From the NCBI GenBank assembly GCA_026745465.1, contig JACYXH010000232.1, positions 2,677,501-2,741,500 of the forward strand: DNA of 64,000 nucleotides, given 5' to 3'. Below, one piece after another: positions 1 through 11,193 of the stretch (the stretch's first letter is position 1; each line of letters starts with the position of its first letter). The stretch is from Lota lota (lineage: Eukaryota; Chordata; Actinopteri; Gadiformes; Lotidae). Made by a program: the position numbers and the translations under genes. The notes beneath the pieces are model-generated. The model had not been told where the DNA came from. It was given only the letters and a program-made list of their open reading frames with translations, and did not search any database.

Positions 1-760
1 TGTGTGTGTAGGACTAAGTGTGTGGGTGTGTGGGACTAAGTGTGTGGGTGTGTGTGTGTGTGTAGGACTAAGTGTGTGTGTGTGCGTGTGTAGGACTAAG
101 TGTGTGTGGATGCCTGTGGTTGTGTGTGTCACACTGAGGGGGTGTAGCAATAGTTTGAACATAACTGTAGGAGGGTCTTCAGAAGGGAGGAGCCCAGAGG
201 ACAACATCCACTGCAATAGGAATGGTGTTAAAGTGACCTTAGACTAGGGTCACTGCCTTCAGCACAAATATACTACTAACATAAATACCATTAATACTAA
301 TATCAATTATATAGATACTACAAGAAATACGTCTAGTACCACAAGAAATACCATTAATACTACAATAAAGTATATTAATACTGTTAATACAACAATAAAA
401 ACAAATTATTCTGCAATTGATATTATTAGTACTACAAACAAATACCATTAATACTACGAAAAAAACTATTAATAACGTGCTGAAATCTAAAGTACCTCGT
501 TTATTCACAAAATGTAATCGTATTCATGGGTGGTTGGGTGTGGATATAGGTATTGGTAGGACTACATGTGTGGGGTATGTAGGACTAAGTGTGTGTGTGT
601 ATGTGTGTGTGTAGGACTAAGTGTGTGGGTGTGTGTATGTGTAGGACTAAGTGTGTGTGTGTGTGTGTGTGTGTAGGACTAAGTGTGTGTGTGTGTGTGT
701 GTGTAGGACTAAGTGTGTGTGTGTGCGTGTAGGACTAAATGTATGTGTGCGTGTAGGACT

Positions 761-798
<38 letters not shown>

Positions 799-835
799 AG
801 GACTAAGTGTGTGTGTGCGTGTAGGACTATACATG
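1..835. repeat. TG-rich minisatellite (GTAGGACTAAGTGTG) with central ATACTA-rich block
   Basis: Runs of (TG)n are interrupted at irregular 20-45 bp steps by the word GTAGGACTAAG at 1-110 and again at 560-835. Between them, 250-480 is a degenerate AT-rich tract built on aatact and taatac words. Short open frames here are only repeat translation. Confidence 0.9.
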
Positions 836-1660
836 GGTCTATTTGGTTCTTGTGAACTACAGATGAATACAATGATCCGGTGTTCCAGACAGCAAGGTGT
901 GCAAATGACACATTTAGCGATAGAGCCGCCATCTTATTCTAAATGACGGTAAAACCATGGAAGGATCTGGAAGATTGGTGGCCCGGTTCTCCATACCTAC
1001 ATATCCATTCTCATCAGAAAGTTGCTCACTTGAATTCAGGCAGTAGAGACACAATAGAAGCTTAGCAAACTGAATGCAACTTTAGGAATAATGAAGTGTG
1101 CTGTGAACTGTTCACCATCACACAGGTTTATATGAAACGGACTGAAAGCTCTGTATTCCCTTTGAGTTGTATCTGCACGCCAAGATCCAGGCTTTCTTCT
1201 ACGCTTGTTTCTCGAGGTCTAAATCCACGATGTCAAAGACCGTGCTCGGCAGAAAATGATGCACTTTAGAGTGTAATGTTTAAGCATAGGTTGTTAAGGT
1301 GCTAGTATTACCGTGTTCAAATAAATACGAGACATTCCCCCACAAATAAAGTGCTGCTGAATGTAGACGGTGCTTCCACAGCGGCCGCTTCATCCCATAT
1401 AATTATGCAGGCCTGCCCAATGACTTCCCGGTGCTTGCTATTCATTAGGAGAGACTGGGCACTCTCTCTGCATACAGAGAGGCAATCCAACAACTAAACT
1501 GTACTCAACTCACTTCAGACTCCATTTGGCTTCCACATACACTTTGCCTGATTTGTTTTGATCAAATCTCCCTTTCTGTTTTTCCATGCAAATATAAAAT
1601 GGTGGTAAAACAACACTAGTGAAATGTTAGTGTGGCATATTAAAGATCTCATTCCTGGTC
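836..1660. other. Unique sequence, no gene seen
   Basis: No open frame with splice support on either strand. A lone NotI-type GCGGCCGC word is at about 1380. Confidence 0.6.
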
Positions 1661-1670
1661 AACACGCACG

Positions 1671-1985
1671 TTGAGACTAAGTCACGCCTGTTGAGACTAA
1701 GTCACGCGCGTTGAGACTAAGTCACGCGTGTTGAGACTAAGTCACGCGTGTTGAGACTAAGTCACGCGTGTTGAGACTAAGTCACGCGTGTTGAGACTAA
1801 GTCACGCGTGTTGAGACTAAGTCACGCGTGTTGAGACTAAGTCACGCCTGTTGAGACTAAGTCACGCCTGTTGAGACTAAGTCACGCGTGTTGAGACTAA
1901 GTCACGCGTGTTGAGACTAAGTCACGCCTGTTGAGACTAAGTCACGCGCGTTGAGACTATGTCACGCGTGTTGAGACTATATCAC
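1671..1985. repeat. 20-bp minisatellite, 16 copies
   Basis: Sixteen copies of TTGAGACTAAGTCACGCGTG in perfect 20-bp register. Variants fall at two positions only (cgcg, cctg, cgtg). Each unit carries one to three CpGs. Confidence 0.97.
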
Positions 1986-2289
1986 TCACTTAATTCAGTA
2001 ACACAAATACAAGAAAATCCCCTTAAAGTATAAGTTTGACTAAACTGCAGCGAAGGCCACCAGGAGCTTCAAAGGGAATCAATAAAAACCTTTCCCTCAG
2101 GACTAATACAGCCCTCTGAGCATGCTTTTAATGTTGGTGTAACATGTTCGGACTGGCTATGCTTTGTGCTTATTGTACGCCGTGTTTGAAAGGGCTGCAG
2201 CACATGGTATCCACACACCGTTCAACCCTCCTCTTCTCTCTGCTGGCTGGGATGTTGCAGATGTTGCACTGCTGTCCTGAGCAGTTTGC

Positions 2290-2535
2290 AGAGCTCAGCT
2301 GGAGGAGGTGGAGGGAGAGGAGGAGGTGGAGGAGGAGGAGAAGGAGGAGGAGAAGGGAGAGGAGGAGGAGGGAGAAGAGGAGGAGGAGGTGGAGGGAGAA
2401 GAGGGAGAGGAGCAGGAGGTGGAGGGAGAGGAGCAGGAGGAGGAGGAGGAGGGAGAGGGGGATCAGGAGTGGGAGGAGAAGTAGGAGGAGGGGTAGGAGG
2501 AGTAGGAGGAGGGAGAGGAGGATGAGGTGGAGGAA
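2290..2535. repeat. Polypurine GGA/GAG tract
   Basis: About 245 bases of almost pure purine on the plus strand (gaggaggtggagggagagga words). Mirror-like polypurine tracts of this length can form triplex DNA. Open frames on both strands are simple-sequence artefacts. Confidence 0.95.
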
Positions 2536-3288
2536 TAAGAGGGAGAGGTGGATGTAGAGGGTAAGGGACAGGAGGAGAGCAGACTGTAGGGCTCACACTT
2601 TAATACATCTTAGATCATCTGCTGACGGAAACAGTATGCCTTCAGTTTGGGATCTATGCCACCTCATGGGGAACTCGACTATGAATCGTTTGATTTGTGG
2701 AGGCTTCTCTGTGTGTCTCATTAAGAGCAGTGGGGCCGCCTGCCTTGTATGAGCGTAGCGCAGGTGTTGGGTCATCTGTGTGCTGTTTCTTAATGGAGGT
2801 TTCCACTCTAGATTGTACCTCTTGTCCACAGAAACAATCACCCCTTTAGGTTTGGTAAATGTGTGGTTAATTGGAATCAATGAGCAAAGTAAAACACTCC
2901 TGAAGAGGGCTAATCAATGAGCTTCTCCTCAAGCATAACCTGCTCTCCATCGATCGGAGGCCATCATTTGCATTCATCCCAAAGAAGCCCAACAGGACGT
3001 CACCTTTGACTCCATCATCATTAACAATCCAGATAGCCAATATGCATCCAGATAAGGGACTCTTCCCATTGGCCTAGCTAATGATGGGCGTAAGGTTGTT
3101 GTGGTTGGCACGGTGACAAGTCACGTTGGTCTGTCCTCCCGAGACCTCCCCACTTCTAACTACAAGGAGAGAAAAAGACAAAGCAGGAGCTTTCAAGCAT
3201 TACGATCATGGCCAAAGACACGAAGTAGAATACTTTCTAAAATAGGATGTAATGGGGCAGGCCAAAAGTTCTCCCACCTAGCCACCAA
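2536..3288. other. Unique sequence, no gene supported
   Basis: A 95-codon minus-strand frame (2593-2880) lies outside repeats but shows no known domain and no clear splice context. Confidence 0.55.
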
Positions 3289-3721
3289 CATGTTTTAGTG
3301 TGTAGAGGAACCAGACTGAAGTTAGAGATCTACCACATGTTTTAGTGTAGAGGAACCAGACTGAAGTTAGAGATCTACCACATGTTTTAGTGTAGAGGAA
3401 CCAGACTGAAGTTAAAGATCTACCACATGTTTTAGTGTAGAGGAACCAGACTGAAGTTAGAGATCTACCACATGTTTTAGTGTAGAGGAACCAGACTGAA
3501 GTTAGAGATCTACCACATGTTTTAGTGTAGAGGAACCAGACTTTAGTTAGAGATCTACCACATGTTTTAGTGTAGAGGAACCAGACTGAAGTTAGAGATC
3601 TACCACATGTTTTAGTGTGTAGAGGAACCAGACTTTAGTTAGAGATCTACCACATGTTTTAGTGTAGAGGAACCAGACTGAAGTTAGAGATCTACCACAT
3701 GTTTTAGTGTAGAGGAACCAG
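3289..3721. repeat. 43-45-bp minisatellite, about 10 copies
   Basis: The unit begins CATGTTTTAGTGTAGAGGAA and ends TTAGAGATCTACCA. Some copies have an extra TG, and some have tttagt in place of gaagt. Confidence 0.96.
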
Positions 3722-3825
3722 GAAGTGAAGGGATCTGACCCAGGAAGTGGTCAGGGAGGTGATCTGTTAGTTAGGGTTGCAGAAGGGTTACTGCCATGCC
3801 AGAGGTCCTTGTTCCTACAATTCTT

Positions 3826-3878
3826 TCCCAAGTGAAATGGATGTTAGGGATGCATACATAATAGGCAGACTATACCTT
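3826..3878. repeat. Dispersed direct repeat, copy 1
   Basis: A 53-bp segment starting tcccaagtgaaatggatgtt recurs at 4544-4596 with scattered substitutions. The copies lie 718 bp apart and are not part of an array, so they may be pieces of an unrecognised interspersed element. Confidence 0.75.
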
Positions 3879-4149
3879 TTAAATAGAGACAAGACTAAAG
3901 CTTAGTTTTTGAGGTAGTGGGTCTATTTCTGAGAGACTAGAGACCGTGTGAAGGTTCATACGAAACCCAGATGGCAGAGGCACTCACTGGACTTTGAAAT
4001 TATAGAATAATTCATAACCTTCATGTGAACACTACACACAAACTGTCCCTTCTTAAAGAGGAACATGACCTACCTCTCTCTTATTCCACCATGGACAAGA
4101 TAACATGCACGGTTATAAAATGACCTGCAGCCAAACACACACACAAACA

Positions 4150-4159
4150 CATATATATA

Positions 4160-4192
<33 letters not shown>

Positions 4193-4212
4193 ACTTTTTT
4201 ATATATATATAG
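4150..4212. repeat. TA and GTAT microsatellite
   Basis: (TA)n followed by (GTAT)n and a second short TA run. Confidence 0.9.
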
Positions 4213-4454
4213 AATCGTCTTCTTTAAAACGCCGTTCAGATAGTGGAACTAGGGTCATCATCATTCTCAGCCATGAAATGAGATTTTCACCAAACGCCCT
4301 GAGAGGGGAAAGCAGCAGGTAGAAATGAGAATTCAGCCAATGAAATGAATCAAGTTCCTTTTTCTCATTACCCAGAGATCATCCATCAACAAAACATTGC
4401 TATAAAGGTGTATGTATATCTGCAAAGACATTAAGAGAAAACTGGGACATGGTT

Positions 4455-4543
4455 ATTTATTTATGTGTGTATGTGTGTATGTATGTGCGTGTGTGTGTGT
4501 GTATATATGTGCGTGTGTGTGTATATATGTGCGTGTGTGTGTG
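4455..4543. repeat. TG/TATA compound microsatellite
   Basis: Tandem gtgtgtgtatatatgtgc words of about 24-26 bp. Confidence 0.88.
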
Positions 4544-4596
4544 TCCCAAGTGAAGTGGATGTTAGGCCTGCATACATAATAGGCCTACTACACCTT
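4544..4596. repeat. Dispersed direct repeat, copy 2
   Basis: Diverged copy of 3826-3878 (tcccaagtgaagtggatgtt at its start, both with gcatacataatagg in the middle). It directly abuts a TG microsatellite. Confidence 0.75.
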
Positions 4597-4750
4597 GTTG
4601 GTGTAGAAAAGACACAGGGCAGAGGACAGCCTCTGGATTGATCCATTTGACTTTGGAGGCGGGTCATCTGTCACAGTCACTCATATCTGGTATAGAGCTG
4701 TCAGCAACAGAACTGGGAGGGGACCAACATTCACTAGAGAGACCCATAGT

Positions 4751-5374
4751 CTGTCCGTCCTGACACTCTGGAGTCTGTCCGTCCTGACACTCTGGAGTCT
4801 GTCCATCCTGACACTCTGGAGTCTGTCCTGACACTCTGGAGTCTGTCTGTCCTGACACTCTGGAGTGTGTCCTGACACTCCGGAGTCTGTCCATCCTGAC
4901 ACTCTGGAGTCTGTCTATCCTGACACTCTGGAGTCTGTCTGTCCTGACACTCTGGAGTCTGTCTGTCCTGACACTCTGGAGTCTGTCTGTCCTGACACTC
5001 TGGAGTCTGTCTGTCCTGACACTCTGGAGTCTGTCTGTCCTGACACTCTGGAGTCTGTCCTGACACTCTGGAGTCTGTCCTGACACTCTGGAGTCTGTCC
5101 GTCCTGACACTCTGGAGTCTGTCCTGACACTCTGGAGTCTGTCCATCCTGACACTCTGGAGTCTGTCCGTCCTGACACTCTGGAGTCTGTCCATCCTGAC
5201 ACTCTGGAGTCTGTCCGTCCTGACACTCTGGAGTCTGTCCGTCCTGACACTCTGGAGTCTGTCTGTCCTGACACTCTGGAGTCTGTCTGTCCTGACACTC
5301 TGGAGTCTGTCTGTCCTGACACTCTGGAGTCTGTCCGTCCTGACACTCTGGAGTCTGTCCATCCTGACACTCTG
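4751..5374. repeat. 24/20-bp minisatellite, 27 copies
   Basis: The core TGACACTCTGGAGTCTGTCC is followed, or not, by a 4-base GTCC, ATCC or TGTCC-type variant, giving mixed 24- and 20-bp steps. Open frames on both strands (up to 232 codons) follow from the unit length being divisible by three and are not genes. Confidence 0.97.
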
Positions 5375-5384
5375 CTTTATGTCA

Positions 5385-5555
5385 TCTAGAGATAAAACAT
5401 AACCATTTAATCTGGAGACAACACATAACTATTTAATCTAGAGACAATGAATAACCATTTCATATACAGATAAGGAATAAGCATTTCATACAGATAATGA
5501 ATATCCACTTCATATACAGATAAGGAATAACCATTTCATATACAGATAATTAAGG
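5385..5555. repeat. Degenerate about 28-bp AT-rich tandem repeat
   Basis: Repeated cagataaggaataaccattt and similar words, diverged; likely an old array. Confidence 0.65.
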
Positions 5556-5696
5556 ATTTCTATACATACCTATTTCCTAGAGTTCAGGAAGTGTTTGAGT
5601 CTTGCTGAGCATCGTAACGTATTCTTGTTTAATCGCACAGCTTCATTCTCCATGCAGGTTCTGCTCCCACATGTCTCCACAGAGCAGAAAGACACA

Positions 5697-5835
5697 GAAC
5701 CCGTGGAGGACGGGTTCCCTGTGAGCCTGGATGGTGCCGCTCAGGTTGGGGACCCCTGAGCGGCACCATCCAGGCTCACAGGGAACCCGTCCTCCACGGG
5801 TTCCCTGTGAGCCTGGATGGTGCCGCTCAGGTTGG
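5697..5835. repeat. 49-bp perfect inverted repeat plus third direct copy
   Basis: Arms at 5697-5745 and 5755-5803 are exact reverse complements around a 9-base spacer. A further direct copy of about 40 bp (acgggttccctgtgagcctg at its start) occupies 5796-5835, overlapping the second arm. The first copy is exon-like: it is preceded by tgtctccacag and ends at a CAG|gttggg, and reads open as DTEPVEDGFPVSLDGAAQ. Whether it was ever an exon is not known. Confidence 0.9.
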
Positions 5836-5988
5836 AGAGCCCTGAGCGGGGCTCCCAGACTGCTAAGCTGCCGCTCTCCCCCCAGGGCTCCTCATTAAGG
5901 CTTTGCTCCAATTAAGCTGCTCTGGGCTTTAGCGACGCAATCCCGTCGTAGCATGGCAGCAAATCCCCCTCAGCGCCCCGGACCACCA

Positions 5989-6437
5989 CTAACTCTAACC
6001 CTGATACACCTTTACCTCACTAACTCTAACCCTGATACACCTTTACCTCACTAACGCTAACCCTGATACACCTTTACCTCACTAACGCTAACCCTGATAC
6101 ACCTTTACCTCACTAACTCTAACCCTGATACACCTTTACCTCACTAAATCTAACCCTGATACACCTTTACCTCACTAACGCTAACCCTGATACACCTTTA
6201 CCTCACTAACTCTAACCCTGATACACCTTTACCTCACTAACTCTAACCCTGATACACCTTTACCTCACAAACGCTAACCCTGATACACCTTTACCTCACT
6301 AACTCTAACCCTGATACACCTTTACCTCACTAACTCTAACCCTGATACACCTTTACCTCACTAACGCTAACCCTGATACACCTTTACCTCACTAACTCTA
6401 ACCCTGATACACCTTTACCTCACTAACTCTAACCCTA
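5989..6437. repeat. 31-bp minisatellite, 14 copies
   Basis: The unit contains CTAACCCTGATACACCTTTA. Single-site variants are aactcta, aacgcta and aaatcta. The CTAACCC word is telomere-like (C strand). Confidence 0.96.
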
Positions 6438-6514
6438 TTACATCAATACCCTTCCTAATACACCTTTACCTCAATTACCCTGTAGTTCTTGCTAGCAATA
6501 CATGAAGCCACCTA

Positions 6515-6935
6515 TGCTCTATGCTATGTATCATCCTCACATAGATACATGGATAACCTTCTGCTCTATGCTATGTATCATCATCACATAGATACATGGA
6601 TAACCTTCTGCTCTATGCTATGTATCATCATCACATAGATACATGGATAACCTTGTGCTCTATGCTATGTATCATCCTCACATAGATACATGGATAACCT
6701 TCTGCTCTATGCTATGTATCATCATCACATAGATACATGGATAACCTTCTGCTCTATGCTATGTATCATCATCACATAGATACATGGATAACCTTGTGCT
6801 CTATGCTATGTATCATCCTCACATAGATACATGGATAACCTTCTGCTCTATGCTATGTATCATCATCACATAGATACATGGATAACCTTCTGCTCTATGC
6901 TATGTATTATTCTCAGAGAGGTACATGGATAGCCT
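6515..6935. repeat. 47-bp minisatellite, 9 copies, organised as 141-bp trimers
   Basis: The unit starts TGCTCTATGCTATGTATCAT and includes ACATAGATACATGG. Two diagnostic sites (cctc or catc; cttctg or cttgtg) recur in the same order every three units, so the array grew by amplifying a trimer. Confidence 0.95.
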
Positions 6936-7002
6936 TTTGGTATTCACATCGCTAAAGCTATGTGGCTAATGAGGCAGAAAGACCTGCTGGTCCTTGATGT
7001 TC

Positions 7003-7105
7003 ATTGGTCCAACAATACTTCCTCCCTTCTGGCTCCTCATTGGCTAACACATTTCCTCCTGGCTGTTCATTGGTATAACGTTGATCTTGTATTCGTGTTT
7101 ATTGG
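7003..7105. promoter_or_regulatory. Cluster of four inverted CCAAT boxes (possible promoter)
   Basis: ATTGG occurs at 7003, 7039, 7069 and 7101, with steps of 36, 30 and 32 bp. NF-Y-dependent promoters often carry several CCAAT boxes about 30 bp apart. Three of the four share a cattggt or cattggc context. It is followed by CRE-like words at 7147-7187 and a potential donor CAG|gtatga at 7236. No TATA box is seen. An alternative is a decayed minisatellite. Confidence 0.35.
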
Positions 7106-7143
7106 TCCGTTTATGTCTTCCCCCCCCCCTTTGCTTCCAGATC

Positions 7144-7192
7144 ATAGTGATGTCATAGTGATGTCATAGTGACGCCATAGTGACATCGAAGT
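7144..7192. repeat. 12-bp tandem repeat with CRE-like words
   Basis: Four tandem copies of catagtgatgtc-type units. They contain TGATGTCA twice and TGACGCCA once, each one base from the CREB/ATF site TGACGTCA. Confidence 0.7.
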
Positions 7193-7239
7193 GACCCGTA
7201 ACGTTGCAGGAGACCAGGGGCCACTAAGACATCAGGTAT

Positions 7240-7618
7240 GACACGCACGAACGCGCACACACGCACACACGCACACACGCACACACACGAACGCACACAC
7301 ACACGCACACACACGAACGCACACACACACGCACACACACGAACGCACGAACGCACGCACACACCCACACGAACGCACACACACACGCACACACACGAAC
7401 GCACGAACGCACGCACACACCCACACGCACACACACGAACGCACGAACGCACGCACACACCCACACGAACGCACACACACACGCACACACACGAACGCAC
7501 GCACGCACGCACACACACGAACGGACACACGCACACACGCACACGCACGCTCGCACGCACGCACACACACGCACACACGCACGCACGCACGCGCACGCAC
7601 GCGCTCACGCGCGCACAC
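7240..7618. repeat. Complex CA/CG microsatellite (ACGCACAC with CGAA)
   Basis: (AC)n interrupted by CpG words such as cacgaacgcacacacacacg. Long Thr/His or Cys/Val frames on both strands are artefacts. Confidence 0.95.
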
Positions 7619-7849
7619 ACCACATTGTGGTTTGGGATCCTTGCCTTGTTCACATGGCAGGCTGCTAAAGTCTGGAATCTCTAAACCAAATGAGGTGGCA
7701 CATCCAACACATCTGCTCTCTCAACTAGATGTGAGGTGATAATCCAACACATCTGGTCTCCACTGGTGTGAACAAAGCTAAAGATAGGATCAGTAGGTTA
7801 TCCCATGTTTTTCCGTTCTGTGGAGGTGTTGAAGTGGTACTTAGCATCA

Positions 7850-8357
7850 ACTGAAACACGTTAGCAACAGATTAAATACAAGAGCAACCACTGAAACACG
7901 TTAGCAACAGATGAAACACGTTAGCAACAGATGAAACAGGTTAGCAACAACTGAAAAACATTAGCAGCAGATGAAACACGTTAGCAACAGATGAAACAGG
8001 TTAGCAACAACTGAAAAACATTAGCAGCAGATGAAACACGTTAGCAACAGATGAAACAGGTTAGCAACAAATGAAACACATAAGCAACAACTGAAACATG
8101 TTAGCAACAACTGAAACATGTTAGCAACAACTGAAACATGTTAGCAACAGATGAAACACGTTAGCAACAGATGAAACACGTTAACAACAGATGAAACACG
8201 TTAGCAACAGATGAAACAGGTTAGCAACAACTGAAAAACATTAGCATAAACTGAAACATGTTAGCAACAAATGAAACACGTTAGCAACAGATGAAACAGG
8301 TTAGCAACAACTGGAACAGGTTAGAAGCTAATAAAACAGGTTAGCAGCAGATGAAAC
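7850..8357. repeat. 20-bp minisatellite, about 25 copies
   Basis: Unit ATGAAACACGTTAGCAACAG with variants acagg, acatg and aaaaca. A few units form repeated multi-unit blocks (for example 7941-7980 repeats at 8001-8040). Confidence 0.95.
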
Positions 8358-9000
8358 CAGAGGCAGTTGTTATCCACGGTGCTGATTGGTTTTCAAACGT
8401 CTCGTCTCGTCTCCTCGTGTTTTCAACATTTGTATTTAAATCTATTTTGTTATTTGGAAGATGTTCGGTACATAGGCATTTAGTATAAATTCTGTGTGAC
8501 AACTAGAGTTGAGTGCTGATGTGGGAACACAAACACAATGTCACAAGCCATTAGATATAAACAATGTATTCTATAACACACAGGTTGATAAAGTACCAAT
8601 GCAATCGGAAGTATTATTTGATATAATACACAGACGGATAAAGTCCAAATGTCATCTGAATGATTTGGGGAGCCCTCAGGGGAACTGGGTGTACTCTGTA
8701 ACACCCAGGGTCCGTGTCTCGGTGGGAAGCTGGCTTGGTGTAAGTGTTAGTAGTAATGGAACAATATGTCCTCCAATCACACGTCGGCTCTCCAGCCCCG
8801 CTGCTTCTTGGTTAGCTTGGGGTGATTAAGTGGCGGTTGGCCCTTCTGGGGCCTTTTGACCCCAGGTAATGGGGGCCGCAGCGCAAGACAAACGACGAAC
8901 ATGAGACACGGAAACGCTCTTCAGTCCCGTCTCTCTGGGAGTCCAGGGGGGCTCTTCAGTGGGGGGTCCCTTCTTAAAACATCCGCCAAGCTGACTTGTG
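8358..9000. other. Unique sequence, no gene supported
   Basis: A 106-codon plus-strand frame (8509-8829) resembles no family I know. Confidence 0.55.
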
Positions 9001-9330
9001 ACTACCATTGCTTTGAGAGATTACAAATGGCAGCATTAATAACCCAGCAGCTCACTACCATAGTGCTGTAGAGCAGGGCTGTAGACAGCTCACTACCATA
9101 GTGCTGTAGAGCAGGGCTGTAGACAGCTCACTACCATAGTGCTGTAGAGCAGGGCTGTAGACAGCTCACTACCATAGTGCTGTAGAGCAGGGCTGTAGAC
9201 AGCTCACTACCATAGTGCTGTAGAGCAGGGCTGTAGACAGCTCACTACCATAGTGCTGTAGAGCAGGGCTGTAGACAGCTCACTACCATTGCTTTGAGAG
9301 ATTACAAAAGGCAGCATTAATAACCCAGCA
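9001..9330. repeat. 38-bp minisatellite (6 copies) framed by a 49-bp direct repeat
   Basis: The 38-bp unit (AGCTCACTACCATAGTGCTG at its start) repeats from 9049 to about 9281. The flanks 9001-9049 and 9282-9330 are the same 49-bp sequence (actaccattgctttgagaga at the start) with one mismatch, so the array lies between duplicate copies of the flank. Confidence 0.96.
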
Positions 9331-9764
9331 TGCGAGGGCTAGCACTCTGCAGCATGGTGATGGATAGCTGCTTTCTGGGCGTCTAAGGCCTCTATTTGCT
9401 GCATTGATTTTATTAAGACTTTCACCACAAATATGAAATATGGACCTGAACTCGTTGCAACCAATTACAGGACTAAAGGCGATGAGAGGCGATAGACCTG
9501 GGCTCTGTCTCACATCAAATCACCAGGCTGAGACACACAACCAATGTATGGATAACAATAAACACACAGATAAATAGAACCACGTTATTTATCTCCACAT
9601 GAAATACACATTTTATACACATTTAGAGGCAGAGACATTCTGAAAAGGTTAGGAGAATAAAGGTAGAAAAACAGCAGCTTTGGAACATGTGACTATATAC
9701 AACATGGTGTTATACTAAACTAACTATTCTATAATATATACTATATTATTTTGGGTGGAGATAA
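9331..9764. other. Unique sequence, nothing recognised
   Basis: AT-rich; a 76-codon minus frame without support. Confidence 0.55.
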
Positions 9765-9935
9765 TGAGGTGTTTTTTGGTGGAGCGGAGGATTATTTTGG
9801 GTGGAGGGGAGCAAATATTTGTGGGTGTACAGGAGGTGTTTTGGGTGGAGGAGGTGTTTTTGGGTGGAGAGGGTGAGGTGTTTTGGGGTAGAGAATGTGC
9901 TTTTGGGTGGAGGAGGTGTTTTTGGGTGGAGAGGA
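9765..9935. repeat. G/T-rich degenerate tandem repeat
   Basis: Repeated ggtgtttttgggtggaga words of about 18-24 bp. G-runs are frequent but too short for clear quadruplexes. Confidence 0.8.
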
Positions 9936-10234
9936 CACTTGAACGGAAGATTTCTAAATCAGCAGATTGTAACGAGAGGCAGAGTGTTTCCATCTGGTCA
10001 TTACTGGGAGAGGATGGTTAAGTGAGTGCTTCAGAGATATACTCCTTTTAAATGCTTCCGTGATGAGCAGGACTTAGACCAGGCGATTCAGATGTGTGTT
10101 CGCTAAGCCAAATTGATCCAATTGAGTTATAATACGTCCTGCCGCTAAGAGCTTCTCTGTTTCACATCTGGAGAGCAAATGAGAAAATATTTATAAAAGC
10201 CTTTTTCTGCCCATCGTTCCTGAGAAATGCTGCT

Positions 10235-10235
<1 letters not shown>

Positions 10236-10292
<57 letters not shown>
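10236..10292. repeat. (CA)n microsatellite
   Basis: About 28 CA dinucleotides, ending in cgcgcg. Confidence 0.97.
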
Positions 10293-10293
<1 letters not shown>

Positions 10294-10485
10294 GCGCACA
10301 TGCAACATTAAATATACTTTGATTTAGCAATTAGCATGAGCAATTATGAATCATTACGATTATTTAATTCGTACTATTGGTTACAATGGTCACCAGATAA
10401 CTAACAATTACAGAAGATAACATTGCAGGTCACCAGCTTTCATTATAATACATTCAGTGAAAGATAGCAGATGTGATGGAGGAAC

Positions 10486-10522
10486 CCCCCCCCCCCCCAC
10501 ACACACACACACACACACACAC
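10486..10522. repeat. Poly(C) plus (CA)n
   Basis: A run of about 13 C is joined directly to (AC)n. Confidence 0.95.
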
Positions 10523-11053
10523 CAGAGCTGTAAAATATACAATATTTACTAGTAATAAGTATAAGCAGAGTGACTATAGAGAGAGAGCTTCGCCGCTCCT
10601 GTAGACTAAAGAACCAGGAGAAGCCTGCAGTACCGTGTGTGAGCACCGAGGGCAGCGCGCTGGACAGCGTGGAACGTATCAGGGTGAACTGAGCTAAATC
10701 CTGTAAAATGAGACGAGACAGAGGTCTGTTTCAGCTGTGCATGGGCTGTTCGCTGCTGCTCTGTAAATAACACTACTGGGGACTGCTCACACCATTACTT
10801 GCCGATACAGAATCAATGGCTGTGATGGGACCTCTGTTTAATCCCACCAGCACTGAGAATACATAACGTGATGATTAGCTGGCATCAACAGTAATCCTCC
10901 CGATCGCTTCAAGGTTTTCTTTAAATAGCTGCATTTGAAGAAAGTAGGCACATATTTAGCGTCTCAGATACATGTTTCCCGCCTTAAAGGTTCTTAGCTG
11001 AAGGGGACAGCAGGTCTCTGGAGTGAACCGAGCTGGTGCTCGGAGCAGTTGGC
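10523..11053. other. Unique sequence, nothing recognised
   Basis: Mixed composition with no repeat texture; a candidate for conservation testing. Confidence 0.55.
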
Positions 11054-11127
11054 AGCTAGCTTAGCTAGGATGGCTAGGGTGGCTAGGTCGGCTAGGGTGG
11101 CTAGGGCGGCTAGCGTGGCTAGGACAG
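11054..11127. repeat. 10-bp minisatellite GGCTAGGGTG
   Basis: About seven copies with gtcg, gcgg and cgtg variants. Confidence 0.85.
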
Positions 11128-11193
11128 CAGCGCAGTCGTAGATATGCAGGACGAAACGACCAAAACCTGATTAAAACAGCCTTTTTCACCTAC

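Noticed and set aside
4664-5370. Overlapping 110-232-codon frames on the minus strand
   Set aside because: Translation of the 24/20-bp minisatellite in different phases.
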